Program-made: the position numbers and the translations under genes
Assembly (NCBI GenBank): GCA_019239785.1
Contig: JAFAZM010000193.1
Span: forward strand, 1 to 6,510
From: Sphingomonadaceae bacterium
GTDB taxonomy: Bacteria > Pseudomonadota > Alphaproteobacteria > Sphingomonadales > Sphingomonadaceae
Direction of reading: 5' to 3'
Length of the DNA stretch: 6,510 nt
In this document: positions 5,640-6,510 of the stretch, one piece after another
Layout of the letters: every line of letters begins with the position of its first letter
Numbering within the stretch: the first letter of the stretch is position 1
The notes under the pieces: generated by a model
Told to the model about the DNA's origin: nothing
The model's input: the letters and a program-made list of their open reading frames with translations, nothing else
The model's database searches: none

Positions 5640-6089
5640 ATGGACGACAGCCTCGGCGACGAGCTTTCGTCTGATGGGCGGACTCTGGTGCGCTGGGCGG
5701 TGAGCGACGGGCGGATGAGCCACATCATTCGCACGCCGGCGATCGTCGATGCTGCGAGCGGGCGTCCCATCCTGCGCTGCGGCGACAGCGGCTTCGATGC
5801 GACGATCGCCTGGGGCGAGGAGGGCCGCTTCGCGATCGATCTGCGCCATTATTGGCGGCCGGGCACACTGGGGATCGCCGTCGACCGCAGCGCCGGCACC
5901 TTCCGCGTGACGGGGCCGGACGCGGAGGCCTCGCCGCGGCCGATCGAGACGCTCAGCGCGTTTGTCGCGGCGCGCTTCGCCGCCTCCGGACCACCGGCAC
6001 CGGCCCCGCCGCGGGGCCGCCCGACGCGGTGGATCCTTCTCCTCCTGGCCGCAGCCCTTCTCCTCCTGGCTTTGCTCCTCGCCCGCTGA
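5640..6089 (+). CDS. Hypothetical protein with C-terminal membrane anchor
   Basis: Function not recognised. The product is 149 residues. Residues 1-90 form a soluble domain with conserved-looking short motifs, LVRWAVSDGRMSHIIRTP (16-33) and DLRHYWRPG (67-75), and alternating hydrophobic residues suggesting beta strands. Residues 117-130 are a Pro/Arg/Gly linker. Residues 131-148 are almost pure Leu/Ala (WILLLLAAALLLLALLLA) and the protein ends one residue later in Arg, so it looks tail-anchored, with the globular part in the cytoplasm. I have an impression of similar proteins in sphingomonads, but cannot name a family. The start follows the dxs stop by 19 bases and has no visible ribosome binding site (the ATG sits in CGCTAATGG), which fits translation coupled to dxs. 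Met26 is a poorer alternative. Base composition and codon use match dxs, supporting a real gene. Confidence 0.72.
   Translation: MDDSLGDELSSDGRTLVRWAVSDGRMSHIIRTPAIVDAASGRPILRCGDSGFDATIAWGEEGRFAIDLRHYWRPGTLGIAVDRSAGTFRVTGPDAEASPRPIETLSAFVAARFAASGPPAPAPPRGRPTRWILLLLAAALLLLALLLAR
6002..6018. repeat. Perfect 7-bp inverted repeat inside the anchor protein gene
   Basis: GGCCCCG (6002-6008), the loop CCG, then CGGGGCC (6012-6018) form an all-GC hairpin within the Pro/Arg linker codons. There is no T-run after it. It may simply reflect proline and arginine codons in GC-rich DNA, although a strong RNA hairpin here could slow ribosomes just before the membrane anchor. Confidence 0.4.
6035..6070 (+). 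repeat. In-frame 21-bp tandem duplication in the membrane-anchor codons
   Basis: CCTTCTCCTCCTGGC occurs at 6035-6049 and again at 6056-6070, offset by exactly 21 bases (seven codons). The two copies encode successive LLLLA blocks of the C-terminal helix. The same CTT-CTC-CTC-CTG codon order in both copies points to a duplication at DNA level rather than independent leucine choice. Confidence 0.7.
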
Positions 6090-6156
6090 AGCCGGAAAGG
6101 GCGTGCATCGCCGCGGTCGCATTGATAATCAGCGCGACCTGGGAGATCCTCTTTCG

Positions 6157-6510
6157 ATGCGCCTGTTGCCGCTGGCCCTGCTGCCCGCTTTCCTGCTCGC
6201 CGCCTGCGTGGGGCAGCTGCGCGACTTCGTCGGGCCGGTCTCCAACACCACCTCGCCGCAATTGCTGCGCTTCGGACTGGACCTCGCCCAGGCGCGCTGC
6301 GTCGGCACGAAGCTCGGCGACCGGCTGCGGCCGCGGCAGCTGCGCATGTTCGCGCGCGCGATGAGCGGCGTCCATGACGGCTGGTTCGAGCCTGGCCGGC
6401 TCACCACGCGCGACCTCAATTATCTTGCCACCCACGATCCCGACGCTGCCTTCGGCCCGGCGCTCGACTATGCGCTTTCGGCCTGCGACATCGCTGCGCC
6501 CACGGAGGCA
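6157..6510 (+). CDS. Hypothetical lipoprotein (C-terminus beyond right edge)
   Basis: Function not recognised. 118 codons are visible with no stop before the window end. The N-terminus MRLLPLALLPAFLLAAC is a lipoprotein signal peptide with lipobox LAAC, and Cys17 is the predicted lipidated residue. Val at the next position is not the aspartate that retains lipoproteins in the inner membrane, so outer-membrane sorting is likely. The mature part includes Cys44 (QARCVG) and Cys112 (SACDIA), a possible periplasmic disulfide, and helical, Leu/Arg-rich segments (LRPRQLRMFARAM). GGGAG at 6141-6145 lies 11 bases before the ATG and is an acceptable ribosome binding site. The gene starts 67 bases after the membrane-anchor gene on the same strand and may share its transcript. 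I recall similar short lipoproteins of unknown role in sphingomonads, but cannot name a family. Confidence 0.75.
   Translation, partial: MRLLPLALLPAFLLAACVGQLRDFVGPVSNTTSPQLLRFGLDLAQARCVGTKLGDRLRPRQLRMFARAMSGVHDGWFEPGRLTTRDLNYLATHDPDAAFGPALDYALSACDIAAPTEA

Noticed and set aside
3680..5770. Minus-strand open frame of 696 codons
   Set aside because: It is antisense to dxs, which has all family motifs; the frame stays open because GC-rich codons rarely give stops on the complementary strand.
5637..6122. Minus-strand open frame of 161 codons opposite the membrane-anchor gene
   Set aside because: Its translation is Arg/Pro-rich and featureless, whereas the plus-strand frame has a soluble domain, linker and clean membrane helix.

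Overview
The window is a high-GC stretch (strongly G/C-biased third codon positions in most genes) that reads as ordinary chromosome of an alphaproteobacterium. The Fur-type regulator, the MerC-like protein and the gene after dxs resemble proteins I associate with Sphingomonadales. That assignment is from memory and was not searched. I did not find a clear new multi-gene system. The most interesting parts are a probable zinc-responsive pair, an unrecognised membrane protein at the left edge, and two unrecognised envelope genes downstream of dxs.

Layout. On the minus strand, 1-606 is the N-terminal part of a membrane-anchored, coiled-coil protein of unknown function that runs off the left edge. 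Its codon use is visibly less GC-biased than the rest. A 205-base divergent spacer (607-811) carries an AT-rich imperfect palindrome. Then, on the plus strand, come a MerC-domain membrane protein (812-1180) and a Fur/Zur-family regulator (1230-1691). A 275-base spacer without a convincing gene separates this pair from a converging minus-strand pair: an AIM24-family protein (3568-2789), followed 39 bases later by a glucose 1-dehydrogenase-like short-chain dehydrogenase (2749-1967). A 126-base divergent spacer leads to the full-length plus-strand dxs (3695-5620). This is followed by a 149-residue protein with a C-terminal membrane anchor (5640-6089) and the start of a lipoprotein gene (6157 to the right edge).

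How the genes may work together. The MerC-like protein and the Fur/Zur regulator probably form one metal-handling unit, with the regulator controlling the pair from the palindrome upstream (inference). Dxs makes 1-deoxy-D-xylulose 5-phosphate, which feeds the non-mevalonate isoprenoid pathway and also thiamine and pyridoxal synthesis. The two small envelope genes behind it are co-directional, and only the first is close enough to suggest co-transcription. The AIM24 and dehydrogenase genes look like a two-gene transcript with no obvious shared biochemical theme. No tRNA, rRNA, CRISPR array, transposase or phage gene was seen.
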